Translations under genes and position numbers: made by a program
The notes under the pieces: generated by a model
The model's database searches: none
The model's input: the letters and a program-made list of their open reading frames with translations, nothing else
What the model was told of the DNA's origin: nothing
Shown here: one piece after another, positions 17,183-25,266 of the stretch
Numbering within the stretch: position 1 is the stretch's first letter
Layout of the letters: each line of letters begins with the position of its first letter
Source: Saccharopolyspora spinosa NRRL 18395
GTDB taxonomy: Bacteria; Actinomycetota; Actinomycetes; Mycobacteriales; Pseudonocardiaceae
NCBI RefSeq assembly: GCF_000194155.1
Contig: NZ_GL877879.1
Location: 627,823-691,822, forward strand
DNA: 64,000 nucleotides
Reading direction: 5' to 3'

Positions 17183-17986
17183 TTACTTCTGTCCAACCAT
17201 AGCACGTAATTTGACAATTAGGCGTTCGCGTTCTGTTTTGGAAAGCTGACGGGTCGTTACGTAAGCAGCCTCGACCTCCGACCTTCTTCTGCCGTTTTCG
17301 AGCCACTGCAGCAGCTCGCTCTTATCGGCGCGCTTCATGTTTCGGATGGACGGCATGACTTCGGGAAGTGTGACGGGATCAGGAATCTCATCCCGTGCGG
17401 TCTCATTGCAGCGTGCGCACTCAGCCTGCAGTTCGTCAACAGTGGCGGCGCTCGTTGCCCTCTTGCTGGGAATCCTGTGGCCTATTGTCATTCTGGCCTT
17501 CTTTTCAGGAAGATCTGGATAAGGTTCACCGGCGACAATTCCACATATTGCGCAAATTCGGCTGTCTCGTTCCAGTACCTTTCGTCGAGTACTGTCAGAA
17601 GGGAGATCTTTCTGTGGGCGAGGCAAGTCAGTGCCTGGATGCCAGCCAACCCTATTGACGCGGTACTCGTTGTGTGCAAGTGAGCCGTCATCTCTTTGCG
17701 ACGGTATCTCCCACCCGTCGCGGTTGCGAAGTGTCCGAAGCCGACAATTCAGGTGCTCGGCATCGTCGGGGATCTCGTTGTTACCGAGTGCAACGCGGAG
17801 GGCTCGCATCGTAAAGGTCTCGCCGACCTGGCGATTGAAGGCTAGCCAGGCGGCAATCTTTTGCTCCGCGCCAAATCGCTGCCTACTCCTGCCCGGAGCG
17901 GTCGTGAGTCGCCACCAGAGTTCGCCGTTGGGGGCGTATGCCTCCGGTGGATATTGGTCCGGAGATGTCTCCCAAGTTACTTCCAT
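17183..17986 (-). CDS. HNH endonuclease associated with a restriction-modification system
   Basis: 267 aa from the ATG at 17986, which has GGAGAGG 6 bp upstream; the in-frame extension overlapping the endonuclease gene is rejected. The C-terminal half is an HNH domain with CAICG and CARCNETARDE zinc-type cysteine pairs flanking MTIGHRIPSKR. The N-terminal half (LWWRLTTAPGRSRQRFGAEQ, LNCRLRTLRNRDGWEIPSQRDD) resembles a DNA-binding module. It lies 118 bp downstream of the NgoMIV-type gene on the same strand. It could be a nicking enzyme, a helper, or a control function; I cannot tell which. Confidence 0.85.
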   Translation of the reverse strand: MEVTWETSPDQYPPEAYAPNGELWWRLTTAPGRSRQRFGAEQKIAAWLAFNRQVGETFTMRALRVALGNNEIPDDAEHLNCRLRTLRNRDGWEIPSQRDDGSLAHNEYRVNRVGWHPGTDLPRPQKDLPSDSTRRKVLERDSRICAICGIVAGEPYPDLPEKKARMTIGHRIPSKRATSAATVDELQAECARCNETARDEIPDPVTLPEVMPSIRNMKRADKSELLQWLENGRRRSEVEAAYVTTRQLSKTERERLIVKLRAMVGQK

Positions 17987-18104
17987 CCTGGCCTCTCCAT
18001 ATGTTCGCAGCTGCATGGGCGCGGGTCCGCACAACGAAGAGGGTACCGGGTTTACCGTGCCCGCAAGTGGGCGTAGGTTACCAAGGGTCGCTTTTAGTCG
18101 CCCT

Positions 18105-18866
18105 TCACCATCGAGCCAATGTCTTAGCCAACGTGCTATACGGCAGGATCCTGTGTTGCCCCACACACTCCTTCCATGCGGCTTTTTGATCTTCGTTTGC
18201 AATATTTGAAACAGCTTTATCCAGTTGCTCGTAAGTGATGTGGTAGACAGCATCGACTTCGCCAGTACCACGCGCGATTGACGCGAGGCGGCTGGGAAGG
18301 GGCTCCGCTGTTACGGCAACGAGGTGCGGCTGGCGCCCGCGCCGGTGTCTGGTCATTTGGCTGTATTCATGGCGAATGTTTTGGACACGATCCGATCGAA
18401 TGGTCCATTTGCAGGACACTGCTGCATGAAGAAAAGAAGGCGACCCCAAGACATCGAGATCCTGCAGGGCAACTGTGACGTCAGGTCGGATCAGGTAGTC
18501 GCGACCAATCGTTATCCGCAGCTCTGGGTTTTCCTGAACTAGTGCGTCCACTGCCTTGAGGTGAGTGTACTGGGCGAACTCGGTAATGAGGGCTCCGTTT
18601 CGAACTTCCCAGTGACGCCCCACATCGAGTCGCGGTAGTTCGTGTTTTAAATCTGTTTCAACGCATTGCTCCAACGGGCTGCCCGGACTAGCAGGTACCT
18701 TCGACGGCACCCCAGACATTACTCCAAGTGCATCGAGGACACCGGCGGCCAGTCGGAGCGACTCAGCGCTGTCTACGTCCGCGCTGTTGGGGACCAAGCT
18801 CCAGCCGAGCTTGTTCTTTCTGCTCGCCTTCCAACCCAGTAGCTGCTTTGCGAAGTATGCCGTCAC
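18105..18866 (-). CDS. Type II restriction endonuclease, NgoMIV family
   Basis: 253 aa from a GTG start. The match is to the NgoMIV/NaeI-specificity group: PLEQCVETDL (Glu70), RDYLIRPDVTVAL (Asp129), SCKWTIRSDRVQNIRHE (Ser151-Cys152-Lys153, Glu167) and TRHRRGRQPH. This is the variant PD...(D/E)...SxK...E active site of the NgoMIV/Cfr10I superfamily. Members usually cut GCCGGC. The gene is AT-richer than its surroundings. It is followed by the HNH gene and separated from its methyltransferase by an IS5 element. Confidence 0.88.
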   Translation of the reverse strand: MTAYFAKQLLGWKASRKNKLGWSLVPNSADVDSAESLRLAAGVLDALGVMSGVPSKVPASPGSPLEQCVETDLKHELPRLDVGRHWEVRNGALITEFAQYTHLKAVDALVQENPELRITIGRDYLIRPDVTVALQDLDVLGSPSFLHAAVSCKWTIRSDRVQNIRHEYSQMTRHRRGRQPHLVAVTAEPLPSRLASIARGTGEVDAVYHITYEQLDKAVSNIANEDQKAAWKECVGQHRILPYSTLAKTLARW

Positions 18867-18964
18867 ACTGCCTAGCCTAACCAGAACCCAGACGTGTGAT
18901 CAACGTTGCTGAGCCAATTTTCCTAGTTCGCAAGCTGTCAGATGTGCTAATCACCTTACCGGTT

Positions 18965-19545
18965 ATGGAATTCTAGATGTGGTCCGGAGTGGGTGCCAGC
19001 AGTGGGGAGTCGTGGCGGTTGGCCCCGGCCAGTTCGCGCCCGAGCGGGATGCCGTAGCCCTCGACCAACAGGGAACGTTTCATGCCTTGTTTGCGTCGGT
19101 CGACCGGAGAAGGTCCGGCGATCTCGCCGCCGCCAGGGGCTTTGGTGATACACCCGTCGACGGAGACGTCTTCCAGCAGGAGACCGACGATGCGGTCGTA
19201 GGCCTCCAGTACGATCTGTCTGAGCTGGGCGAAGACACCCAGCTTGATCCATTCATCGTGGGGTTGCGGATGGTGCTCGCCGAACAGGTCGTGTCGGCAA
19301 TGCCCTGGTAGGGACAGCCGAACCGCAGCACTTGCAGCAGTTTGTCGAACACGATTCGGTCCGGGATGCGGCGGCGGTGGCAACGCAGCGGACGCCCAGT
19401 GGCGAACTTAGGCCGGGCGGGCAACAGCGCGGCGAATTGGTCCCACAAGGGGTCAGTAAGCCATGATGGAACGGCAGGCACGGTCTCTCCAGTGATCACG
19501 GGGCGTCAGCAACCTCATGATCACCGAGGCCGTGCCTGCGTCACA
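18965..19545 (-). pseudogene. IS5-family transposase fragment, 3' end missing
   Basis: Begins PAVPSWLTDPLWDQFAALLP and RPLRCHRRRIPDRIVFDKLL, shifts frame near 19310, then gives LEAYDRIVGLLLEDVSVDGC, ITKAPGGGEIAGPSPVDRRK and ELAGANRHDSPLLAPTPDHI before breaking off at about 18973. It is a relative of the element at 12190-13150 with the last third of the gene lost. Confidence 0.82.
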
Positions 19546-19977
19546 TCCGGGCCGACTCCGCCACCCCAATCTGCGCGACTCCTAAGTCCGGTTCGGGTAG
19601 CTGCCAGGAGGCCCGGTAGCAGACTGGGGCGTTGTGGGGAAACCTGTGGGGTCGAACCAGTATCGAAAGCCCTTGGTAGGGGGGAGCGACTGAGCGGTCC
19701 GTAGCGTGAGGCGAAATCTGCGGCGTCGTTACTCATCCGCCAATGAGGGTGGTGGCAGGGAGCGGCGATCCCTTCGAGATCGGGGTGAACGCAATGGAAG
19801 CGGTGTAGGTCCTGGATTGCAGCCGTGAGGGACTCCCCGGCGTATGGGGCGCGGAACGTTCAGATAGTGGCGGCGGGAACTGGGGAGGCAGGGAACGTCA
19901 AAGTCTGTGATCTTCGCGTGAAGCCGGGCGTCTGGCCTGCAATGATGCGAGTTTCTACACCAGCATGATCGCAGCGC
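19546..19977. other. Gene-free 430-bp stretch
   Basis: No frame looks like protein. The plus strand is purine-rich with repeated GGGG runs and several short complementary segments. It vaguely resembles the 5' structural part of an actinobacterial group II intron, but I see neither domain V nor a reverse transcriptase gene, so I only flag it. Confidence 0.35.
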
Positions 19978-20290
19978 GAGAGGTCACCGTTGTCAATGTC
20001 GCATGTCCGGGAGTCGCGTTCTCCTTTTGCCGGTGGATCGGGTGCGTCGATGATGTCGGAGTTGCTGGTGTGGGCGCACTGGTGGAGATGCTGGGTAGGG
20101 TGCCTGATGGGCGCAAGCCGCGCGGGGGGCGTCATCGGGTTGGTTCGGCGCTGGCGGTGACCGCGTTCGCGGTGCTGGCCGGGGCCCAAAGAACCGGGAA
20201 GTCGGGGACCAGGCCGCGGACCTGCGGCAAGAGTTGTTGGCGCTGCCGCCGAGTGCCCCGGCGGCGGGTGTTCGGCGGCCTGGAGCCTGC
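19978..20290 (+). pseudogene. ISAs1-family transposase N-terminal fragment
   Basis: VGALVEMLGRVPDGRKPRGG followed by RHRVGSALAVTAFAVLAGAQ is the N-terminal signature of ISAs1-type transposases. After a frameshift EVGDQAADLRQELLALPP continues the family. The catalytic region is absent. From 20290 to 20495 I see no recognisable gene. Confidence 0.75.
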
Positions 20291-20495
20291 TGACGAACAG
20301 GACCAGTACACGGGGACATCGAGTTTGGCAGGATACGTGACCAGTGGGTCCTTCTCTGGTCGAAGATCATCTTTCGTCGGATTTCGTCTGCCAGGGGCCC
20401 CACGACCTGCCCTCGTCCTGAGCACCCCCAACCGGATCCCGAGTCGATCACACCGGAACACCGAGAAACAGCCCCCCACACCATTCTTGGCGAGA

Positions 20496-20903
20496 TCACT
20501 CCAATGGAACGCTTTTGGTCGGTGACCGGGCGCGCGGGAGGGTGTATTCGCACCGCCACCGGGCGCGGGCCGGTGCGGCGGAGGTCGGGGAAAGGTCATC
20601 GCACCGGCCCGGTCTGGGTGTCAGGCCCGGAGATGGTGACGCCCGGTGGGTTCGTCGGGGTCTGTGGTGGGGAATGCGGGGTGGTATGTGGGGATGTTCT
20701 GGTTCCGTCCGGTGTTCTGCAGCGGCGGCGCGAGTTTCGGCTTCGATATCGGCTATGAGGTGCCAGACCGTATAGGCGCCTTCGCCGCCTCCGGCGTGCT
20801 GGGCTGTTGAGAACGCAATGGCTCTTGCTGGTAGCTGGGTGGTGAGCAGGGCGAGGATCAGCAGGTTGAACAGGACGAACGTGCTGAGCTGAATCCAGAA
20901 CAT
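20496..20903 (-). CDS. Small single-pass membrane protein of unknown function
   Basis: 135 aa. Residues 3-24 (WIQLSTFVLFNLLILALLTTQ) form one membrane helix. AFSTAQHAGGGEGAYTVWHLIADIEAETRAAAAEHR follows as a soluble helix, and the remainder is Pro/Arg-rich with little predicted structure. A GGAGAACC site stands just before ATG. Paired palindromes lie directly upstream of the start and may be its operator. The C-terminal half may be a read-through of non-coding DNA; the N-terminal half looks real. Confidence 0.55.
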   Translation of the reverse strand: MFWIQLSTFVLFNLLILALLTTQLPARAIAFSTAQHAGGGEGAYTVWHLIADIEAETRAAAAEHRTEPEHPHIPPRIPHHRPRRTHRASPSPGLTPRPGRCDDLSPTSAAPARARWRCEYTLPRARSPTKSVPLE

Positions 20904-20935
20904 CGGTGGTTCTCCTTCGGTTGGTCGAGGGGTGT

Positions 20936-20992
20936 CAATTTCGCGAGAAATTGGCGTTCATCCGGGGTGACGGTCAATTTCTCGCGAAATTG
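20936..20992. promoter_or_regulatory. Two mutually inverted 18-bp palindromic sites
   Basis: CAATTTCGCGAGAAATTG (20936-20953) and CAATTTCTCGCGAAATTG (20975-20992) are exact reverse complements, and each is itself a CAATTTC/GAAATTG dyad around GCGA or TCGC. They lie 39 bp apart, about four helical turns, just upstream of the small membrane-protein gene. The arrangement fits cooperative repressor binding; the protein is unknown, although the nearby XRE regulator is an obvious candidate. Confidence 0.65.
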
Positions 20993-21008
20993 CGCCGTCC
21001 TCGGGTGG

Positions 21009-21221
21009 TCACAGGCGGGTGGTGAGGGTGTGCCAGCAGCGCATGCAGGTGTCCTCCCGAATCCAGTCCACTTCGGACCGGTCGTGCAGCTCCGCCGCGT
21101 TAGCTTCTGCTCCGCAGAACGCTTTCACCTGCTCCTCCTGCGGAGCTTTCGTTGCTGCGATGGGAAACGCGTGGCGACCACCCGTGACCGGGCGCCAGAC
21201 GTAGGTCAAGTAGTCACTCAT
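21009..21221 (-). CDS. Small Cys-containing (zinc-ribbon-like) protein
   Basis: 70 aa. Conserved-looking positions are WRPVTGGRHAFP, KAFCGAEAN, and WIREDTCMRCWHTL, giving one His and three Cys suited to metal binding. A strong AAGGAGG lies 6 bp before ATG, so it is a real gene. It is divergent from the XRE regulator, and small proteins of this kind often accompany XRE/DUF397 loci in Pseudonocardiaceae and Streptomyces. The function is unknown. Confidence 0.75.
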   Translation of the reverse strand: MSDYLTYVWRPVTGGRHAFPIAATKAPQEEQVKAFCGAEANAAELHDRSEVDWIREDTCMRCWHTLTTRL

Positions 21222-21257
21222 CGAAAACCTCCTTGGGATCTTCTCAGAATTTATCGT

Positions 21258-21272
21258 CAGTTTCTGAAACTG
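21258..21272. promoter_or_regulatory. Palindromic operator candidate between divergent genes
   Basis: CAGTTTC-T-GAAACTG, perfect 7-bp arms, in the 108-bp gap between the small Cys protein (minus) and the XRE regulator (plus). The TTTC/GAAA half-site echoes the paired sites at 20936-20992. Confidence 0.6.
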
Positions 21273-21329
21273 ATCTATTCCCGATCTGGGTGAACGAGAT
21301 CCTCGACCGGAGGATCTAGGCTGCTCAAC

Positions 21330-22166
21330 ATGAATGGCAGTGCTCGTGCGCGAGGCCTGGGAGCCGAACTGCGGCAGCTCCGAAACCAGAGCGGCTACAA
21401 GCAGGAGGAGGTCGGGAAGCGACTCGGCCTGTCCAAGGCGACGATGAGTCGTATCGAGAACGGCACGAAGACAGTCACCGAAGCCGACGTGTCCGCGATC
21501 CTCGCCATACTCGGCGTGACAGGCGAGGACCGTAACCGTCTACTGAAGCTCGCGCGCGAACAGGACCAGCCTGGCTGGTGGGAGACCGGCATTCCAGGCT
21601 TGCCGAAGCAGCTCACCGGGTTGCTTGAGTTCGAGCGCGACGCGAGCCTGATCCGTTGTCTCGACATGATTCTGGTACCTGGGCTTTTGCAGACCAGCGA
21701 CTACGCAAGAGCCGTCATGCGTGGCAGCGGTGTGGAGCCCGCTGACATCGAGACACGCGTTGCGATTCGCATCGGCCGTCAGGAGATCCTCACCAAGCCC
21801 AATGGCGTCGCGTTCCGGTCCTTCGTCGACGCAGGTGTGCTCCGACGAGTAGTCGGAGGCCCACGCGTAATGGCTGAGCAGCTCCGCTATGTCGCGAAAA
21901 TCGCCAAGCGCCGAAACATGATGATCCAGGTCATCCCAGAAGAGGTCGCAGCCCATCCCGGTCTTGAAGGTTCGTTCGTGCTGCTCGAATTCCCGAAGGC
22001 TCGACCGATCGTCCACCTGGAGCAACGCCGGTTGGGTGCCTTCCTCGACGAGCCAGCCGACGTTGCCGACTACGCAAACGTGCTGGATACACTCCAACGG
22101 GTGGCGATGAGTCCTGCCGATTCAGCGAAGCTGATCGCCGCACGGGCCGACGAGCTAGAGGGGTGA
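21330..22166 (+). CDS. XRE-family regulator with DUF5753 (Scr1-type) domain
   Basis: 278 aa. The N-terminal lambda-repressor-like helix-turn-helix is ELRQLRNQSGYKQEEVGKRL with LSKATMSRIENGTKTV. The remainder is DUF5753: DQPGWWETGIPGLPKQLTGL, MILVPGLLQTSDYARAVM, VIPEEVAAHPGLEGSFVLLE. Family members pair with DUF397 proteins; the Streptomyces coelicolor Scr1/Scr2 pair has been described as a toxin-antitoxin-like couple influencing development and antibiotic output. The stop overlaps the DUF397 start (GTGA). Confidence 0.95.
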   Translation: MNGSARARGLGAELRQLRNQSGYKQEEVGKRLGLSKATMSRIENGTKTVTEADVSAILAILGVTGEDRNRLLKLAREQDQPGWWETGIPGLPKQLTGLLEFERDASLIRCLDMILVPGLLQTSDYARAVMRGSGVEPADIETRVAIRIGRQEILTKPNGVAFRSFVDAGVLRRVVGGPRVMAEQLRYVAKIAKRRNMMIQVIPEEVAAHPGLEGSFVLLEFPKARPIVHLEQRRLGAFLDEPADVADYANVLDTLQRVAMSPADSAKLIAARADELEG

Positions 22167-22414
22167 CGAGTGTGACGTCCCAGACTTGGCGGAAGTCCAG
22201 CTACAGCAACGGACATGGCGGTATGTGCGTCGAGGTCGCCCACTGGCGGAAGTCGACTCGCAGCGCAAGCCAGTCCAACTGCGTCGAGGTTGGCGCTGGC
22301 ACCGACGTGGTCGGGGTTCGGGATACGAAGGACCGGGACGGGGGGACGTTGGCCTTCCAGTCGCAGGCTTGGGCCTCGTTCTTAGCCGCCGTCAAGGCTG
22401 AGCGGTTCGGCTGA
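22163..22414 (+). CDS. DUF397 protein with duplicated N-terminal motif
   Basis: 83 aa. DUF397 is normally a single small domain of W-R-K-S-S-x-S...C-V-E-V...V-x-V-R-D-S/T-K-D. Here the first part occurs twice, as WRKSSYSNGHGGMCVEVA then HWRKSTRSASQSNCVEVG, before VVGVRDTKDRDGGTLAFQSQ. This suggests fusion or slippage between two tandem copies. It is coupled to the XRE gene by a 4-bp overlap; a GTG at 22172 is an alternative start. Confidence 0.88.
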   Translation: MTSVTSQTWRKSSYSNGHGGMCVEVAHWRKSTRSASQSNCVEVGAGTDVVGVRDTKDRDGGTLAFQSQAWASFLAAVKAERFG

Positions 22415-22446
22415 ACCTCAGAGTGTTTCCGGAGGTAGCGACAGTG

Positions 22447-22593
22447 ATGGATTGGTCCCGCGCGGAGTGGCGGAAGTCAAGCAGGTCAGGATCGACTTCG
22501 AACTGCGTCGAGGTGGCGAGAACAGCGAAGCTTGTCGGCGTCAGGGACTCGAAGGATCGCGGTGGGGCCGTGCTGACGTTCAAATCGTCGTAG
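22447..22593 (+). CDS. Second, short DUF397 protein
   Basis: 48 aa: MDWSRAEWRKSSRSGSTSNC, VEVARTAKLVGVRDSKDR and AVLTFKSS. It lacks the final helix (EWxxFL) found in most DUF397 proteins. A good GGAGG lies 10 bp before ATG. It forms a third cistron after the XRE and first DUF397 genes (32-bp gap). Confidence 0.8.
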   Translation: MDWSRAEWRKSSRSGSTSNCVEVARTAKLVGVRDSKDRGGAVLTFKSS

Positions 22594-22744
22594 TGGGTGA
22601 CTTTCGTCCCGGCATTACAGAACCGGCTCTCGTAGCCCCGAACCGCGCGGACGCAGCCCGCTTGGCCACGTGACTCGGGTGGGTTGGTGGCGCGTAGCCT
22701 GCACAGGCGAGGAACGATCAACCTTCCAGCAGCACGGGGCACCG

Positions 22745-23887
22745 GTGAGCGAGTACCAGTACTACGAGTTCTTGGCTGTTGATCAGCCGCTTGATGAACA
22801 GCAGCAGCTCGAACTTCGGGATCTTTCGAGTCGGGCCGACATTTCTGCGACCAGGTTCGTCAACGAGTATCACTGGAGCGACTTCCGAGGCAGTCCGCGC
22901 GTTTTGATGGAGCGTTACTTCGACGCTTTCCTCTACTTCGCGAACTGGGGAGACCGGCAACTGATGGTTCGGTTGCCCGCACGGCTGCTTGATCTCGAGA
23001 CGGCGCAGCCGTACTGCGTCGATGACGACCTGACCAGCGCTTGGCAGCATGGTGACCACGTCATTCTCAGCTTCACGTACCGCGACGAAAGCGGCGAGTG
23101 GGAATACACCAGCGATCCGAAGCTGGGGGCCATGCTTGCGATCCGCGAGGAGTTGGCTGGTGGCGACTACCGTGCTCTTTATCTCGCTTGGCTGGCGACG
23201 ATCGGCCTTTACCTTGATTGGGAGGACATCGATGCCGAAGAGGTCGAACCTCCGGTTCCCGCTGGGCTGTCGAAGCTGACCGGATCGCAGCGCGCACTGG
23301 TGGAGTTCCTTCGGATCGATGAATACCTGCTGGCCGTTGCGGCACAAGCCAGCCCGCCGCTCGGCGCCAGGCCTTCGGACGACGGGCTCGCCAAGTTCGT
23401 GAAAAGCATGCCGCAGAAAGAAAAAGACGCGCTCCTCGTCCGCGCTGCCAATGGCGATGGAAGTGGCATTGCCGATCTCCGACGGCGCTATCGTGGTCTG
23501 CACGCGACTTCGCCTGTGGCAGGTTCCCGCACAGTCGGTGAGCTGTTGGAGGCAGCGTCGGAGCGCGAAGCCGAAAGGCTGCAAGAGGAGGTTCGCCGCG
23601 CCGAAGGGTTGCGCGCCCGCCGTGAGCGCGAGGCCGCTGTCGCTCGCGAGAAGCGGCTTGATGCGCTCGCCGCTGACGAGGAAGCCGCGTGGAAGCGGGT
23701 GGATGCACTGATCGCCACCAAGAACCAGCGTGAATACGACGCGGCCGTCAGTCTCCTTATCGATCTCAATGCTCTCAGTGCACGGAGCGGCGACGAACCG
23801 AAGTTCGCCGAACGCTACCAACAACTTCGGGAAGATCACCGGCGCAAGCCGAGCCTGATGCAACGTTTCGACACCGCAGGACTTTGA
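22745..23887 (+). CDS. Conserved actinobacterial protein of unknown function
   Basis: 380 aa from a GTG where MSEYQYYEFLAVDQPLDEQQ begins; the upstream in-frame part is rejected as it overlaps leader sequence. The N-terminal 200 residues are a conserved globular unit (YHWSDFRGSPRVLMERYFDAF, YFANWGDRQLMVRLPARLLD). A variable middle follows, then a long charged coiled coil (SEREAERLQEEVRRAEGLRA ... REREAAVAREKRLDALAADE) and a short C-terminal helical pair. No membrane segment is present. I recall homologues in many actinomycetes, often beside helicase-like genes, but none is here. Confidence 0.85.
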   Translation: MSEYQYYEFLAVDQPLDEQQQLELRDLSSRADISATRFVNEYHWSDFRGSPRVLMERYFDAFLYFANWGDRQLMVRLPARLLDLETAQPYCVDDDLTSAWQHGDHVILSFTYRDESGEWEYTSDPKLGAMLAIREELAGGDYRALYLAWLATIGLYLDWEDIDAEEVEPPVPAGLSKLTGSQRALVEFLRIDEYLLAVAAQASPPLGARPSDDGLAKFVKSMPQKEKDALLVRAANGDGSGIADLRRRYRGLHATSPVAGSRTVGELLEAASEREAERLQEEVRRAEGLRARREREAAVAREKRLDALAADEEAAWKRVDALIATKNQREYDAAVSLLIDLNALSARSGDEPKFAERYQQLREDHRRKPSLMQRFDTAGL

Positions 23888-24264
23888 GATTTCTGCAAGC
23901 TTTGCCGGAGCCCGGAAAGCCGTTAACCGCGCCACGGGAACCGTCGTGGCCGCCCACGCCGAAGACCTTCACCTGGCTCGTTGATCATTGGACGCAACGG
24001 AGGCCTGGGAAGTCGAGGCTGGTGTAGCCGGGTGCTCCTGCTCGACCGTCACGGGAAGGACCGTATCTGCCACTCGGTAGTAATGCTCTCCGTTGCTGTT
24101 GTCGAGCGTGGCATCGTTCACCGAACATGATTTGCGCTGACTTGCCGGAGATCGGGCCTTTGCGTGGTTGGAATGCTGGGAGGGTTGGCGACATCGCCGA
24201 GGTGCCCGACGGTGTCGTGGCGACCGTGCGGCGCCGCGAGCTACCGGGTATAAGGTCCCGTCCC

Positions 24265-24957
24265 GTGGAAAAGACCGAGCTTCTCGAACAAGTACGTCGG
24301 CTACGCAGTGAAGGCAAGTCGCCGAAGGAAATCGCCCGTGCTCTTGATGTACGTCCGTCTGCGGTGGCTCCGCTGGTGCGTGCCGTCGCGGCGCAAGGTC
24401 GCGCCACGGCCGAGTTGCCGGAACTCGTTGGCTGCTGGATCAACGTGGGCTGGAGCCAGGGACTTTCCGTTGTCGGCCGACCCGACGTGATTGAACCAGC
24501 ACAGGACGACACCGGCGGGCTGGTGAGCGTGCTGATTGCGCGCAGGCACCGCTGGGACAAGGTGTCGGTGTGCGGATACCTGGTGGACGTCTTTTGCCTG
24601 GGAGTCAAGAACACGTTCGGGCCGGACATCACCGACGACGTCGCCCTGCGGCAGTTCCTGCCGGAATACTTCAGACCCTTCCCGAACGGTTGGAAGGAGG
24701 CTCCGATCGAACTCGCACAGGAGATCGTGTTCGGCGCCGTCGAGTACGCGCGCGGCCTCGGTTTCGAACCCTATGCCGATTTCTTGAAGGCCGCCGACCA
24801 CCTCGGTACCTGGGAAGGCCCGTCCGGCATCACCTTTGGCAACCAGGGCAAGCCGTGCTACATCTCGGGCCCGTATGACAACCAGCGCCGGGTGATTGAC
24901 ACTCTGCGCCGCACGGTGGGCCCGCCACCCAACTTCGATCACATCGTGACGCAGTGA
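24265..24957 (+). CDS. HTH-containing conserved protein of unknown function
   Basis: 230 aa from the GTG at 24265; an ATG at 24127 would add 46 poorly structured residues. VRRLRSEGKSPKEIARALDV with RPSAVAPLVRAVA is a resolvase-like helix-turn-helix. The remaining 160 residues form a conserved unit (ELVGCWINVGWSQGL, VSVLIARRHRWDKVSVCGYL, VDVFCLGVKNTFGPD, VFGAVEYARGLGFEPYADF) with no catalytic motif I can name. The preceding 375 bp hold no other gene. Confidence 0.82.
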   Translation: MEKTELLEQVRRLRSEGKSPKEIARALDVRPSAVAPLVRAVAAQGRATAELPELVGCWINVGWSQGLSVVGRPDVIEPAQDDTGGLVSVLIARRHRWDKVSVCGYLVDVFCLGVKNTFGPDITDDVALRQFLPEYFRPFPNGWKEAPIELAQEIVFGAVEYARGLGFEPYADFLKAADHLGTWEGPSGITFGNQGKPCYISGPYDNQRRVIDTLRRTVGPPPNFDHIVTQ

Positions 24958-24998
24958 CCACTGTTTGTGACCCCTATTTGTAACCACTGTTAGTGACC
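24954..24998 (+). repeat. Iteron-like 13-bp direct repeats
   Basis: Four hexamers GTGACC, GTGACC, GTAACC, GTGACC start at 24954, 24967, 24980 and 24993, exactly 13 bp apart, with spacers ACTGTTT, CCTATTT and ACTGTTA. The first overlaps the stop codon of the HTH protein. The regular period suggests a protein-binding array. The rest of 24999-25266 has no gene. Confidence 0.75.
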
Positions 24999-25266
24999 AT
25001 CGTCCGCCGGCGTTGATGTCGTTTTTCGCTAGCGCCGGGTCCCTCCTGCGGTGATGCTTGTGGGAATGCACGAGGATGTGGCTCAGTGTGTGCGGCCGTT
25101 CAGCCCCGGCAAAAGCCGGTCGCAGCCGGATCACTCACGTTGCGGCTGCATTTCTAGATGATTGATTCCGTGAAGATCATGTGAAGTGGGGCCGCGATGC
25201 GGACATGGGAGGAGGGCGTCCAAGATCAATGTGTGAGCAATGACCTTCTGCCAGTACCCCAGCCGC

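Noticed and set aside
17987..18271. N-terminal 95-residue extension of the HNH protein
   Set aside because: It overlaps the end of the NgoMIV-type gene in another frame, and a strong ribosome site precedes the later ATG at 17986.
19620..19660. Possible tRNA from a GTCGAACC-like stretch
   Set aside because: No acceptor stem or anticodon arm can be paired around it.
24954..24998. CRISPR-like repeats
   Set aside because: Units are 6 bp with 7-bp similar spacers, far too short for CRISPR.
25103..25119. CCGGC-AAAA-GCCGG hairpin as a terminator
   Set aside because: Only five base pairs, no U tract, and not positioned after a stop codon of a nearby gene.
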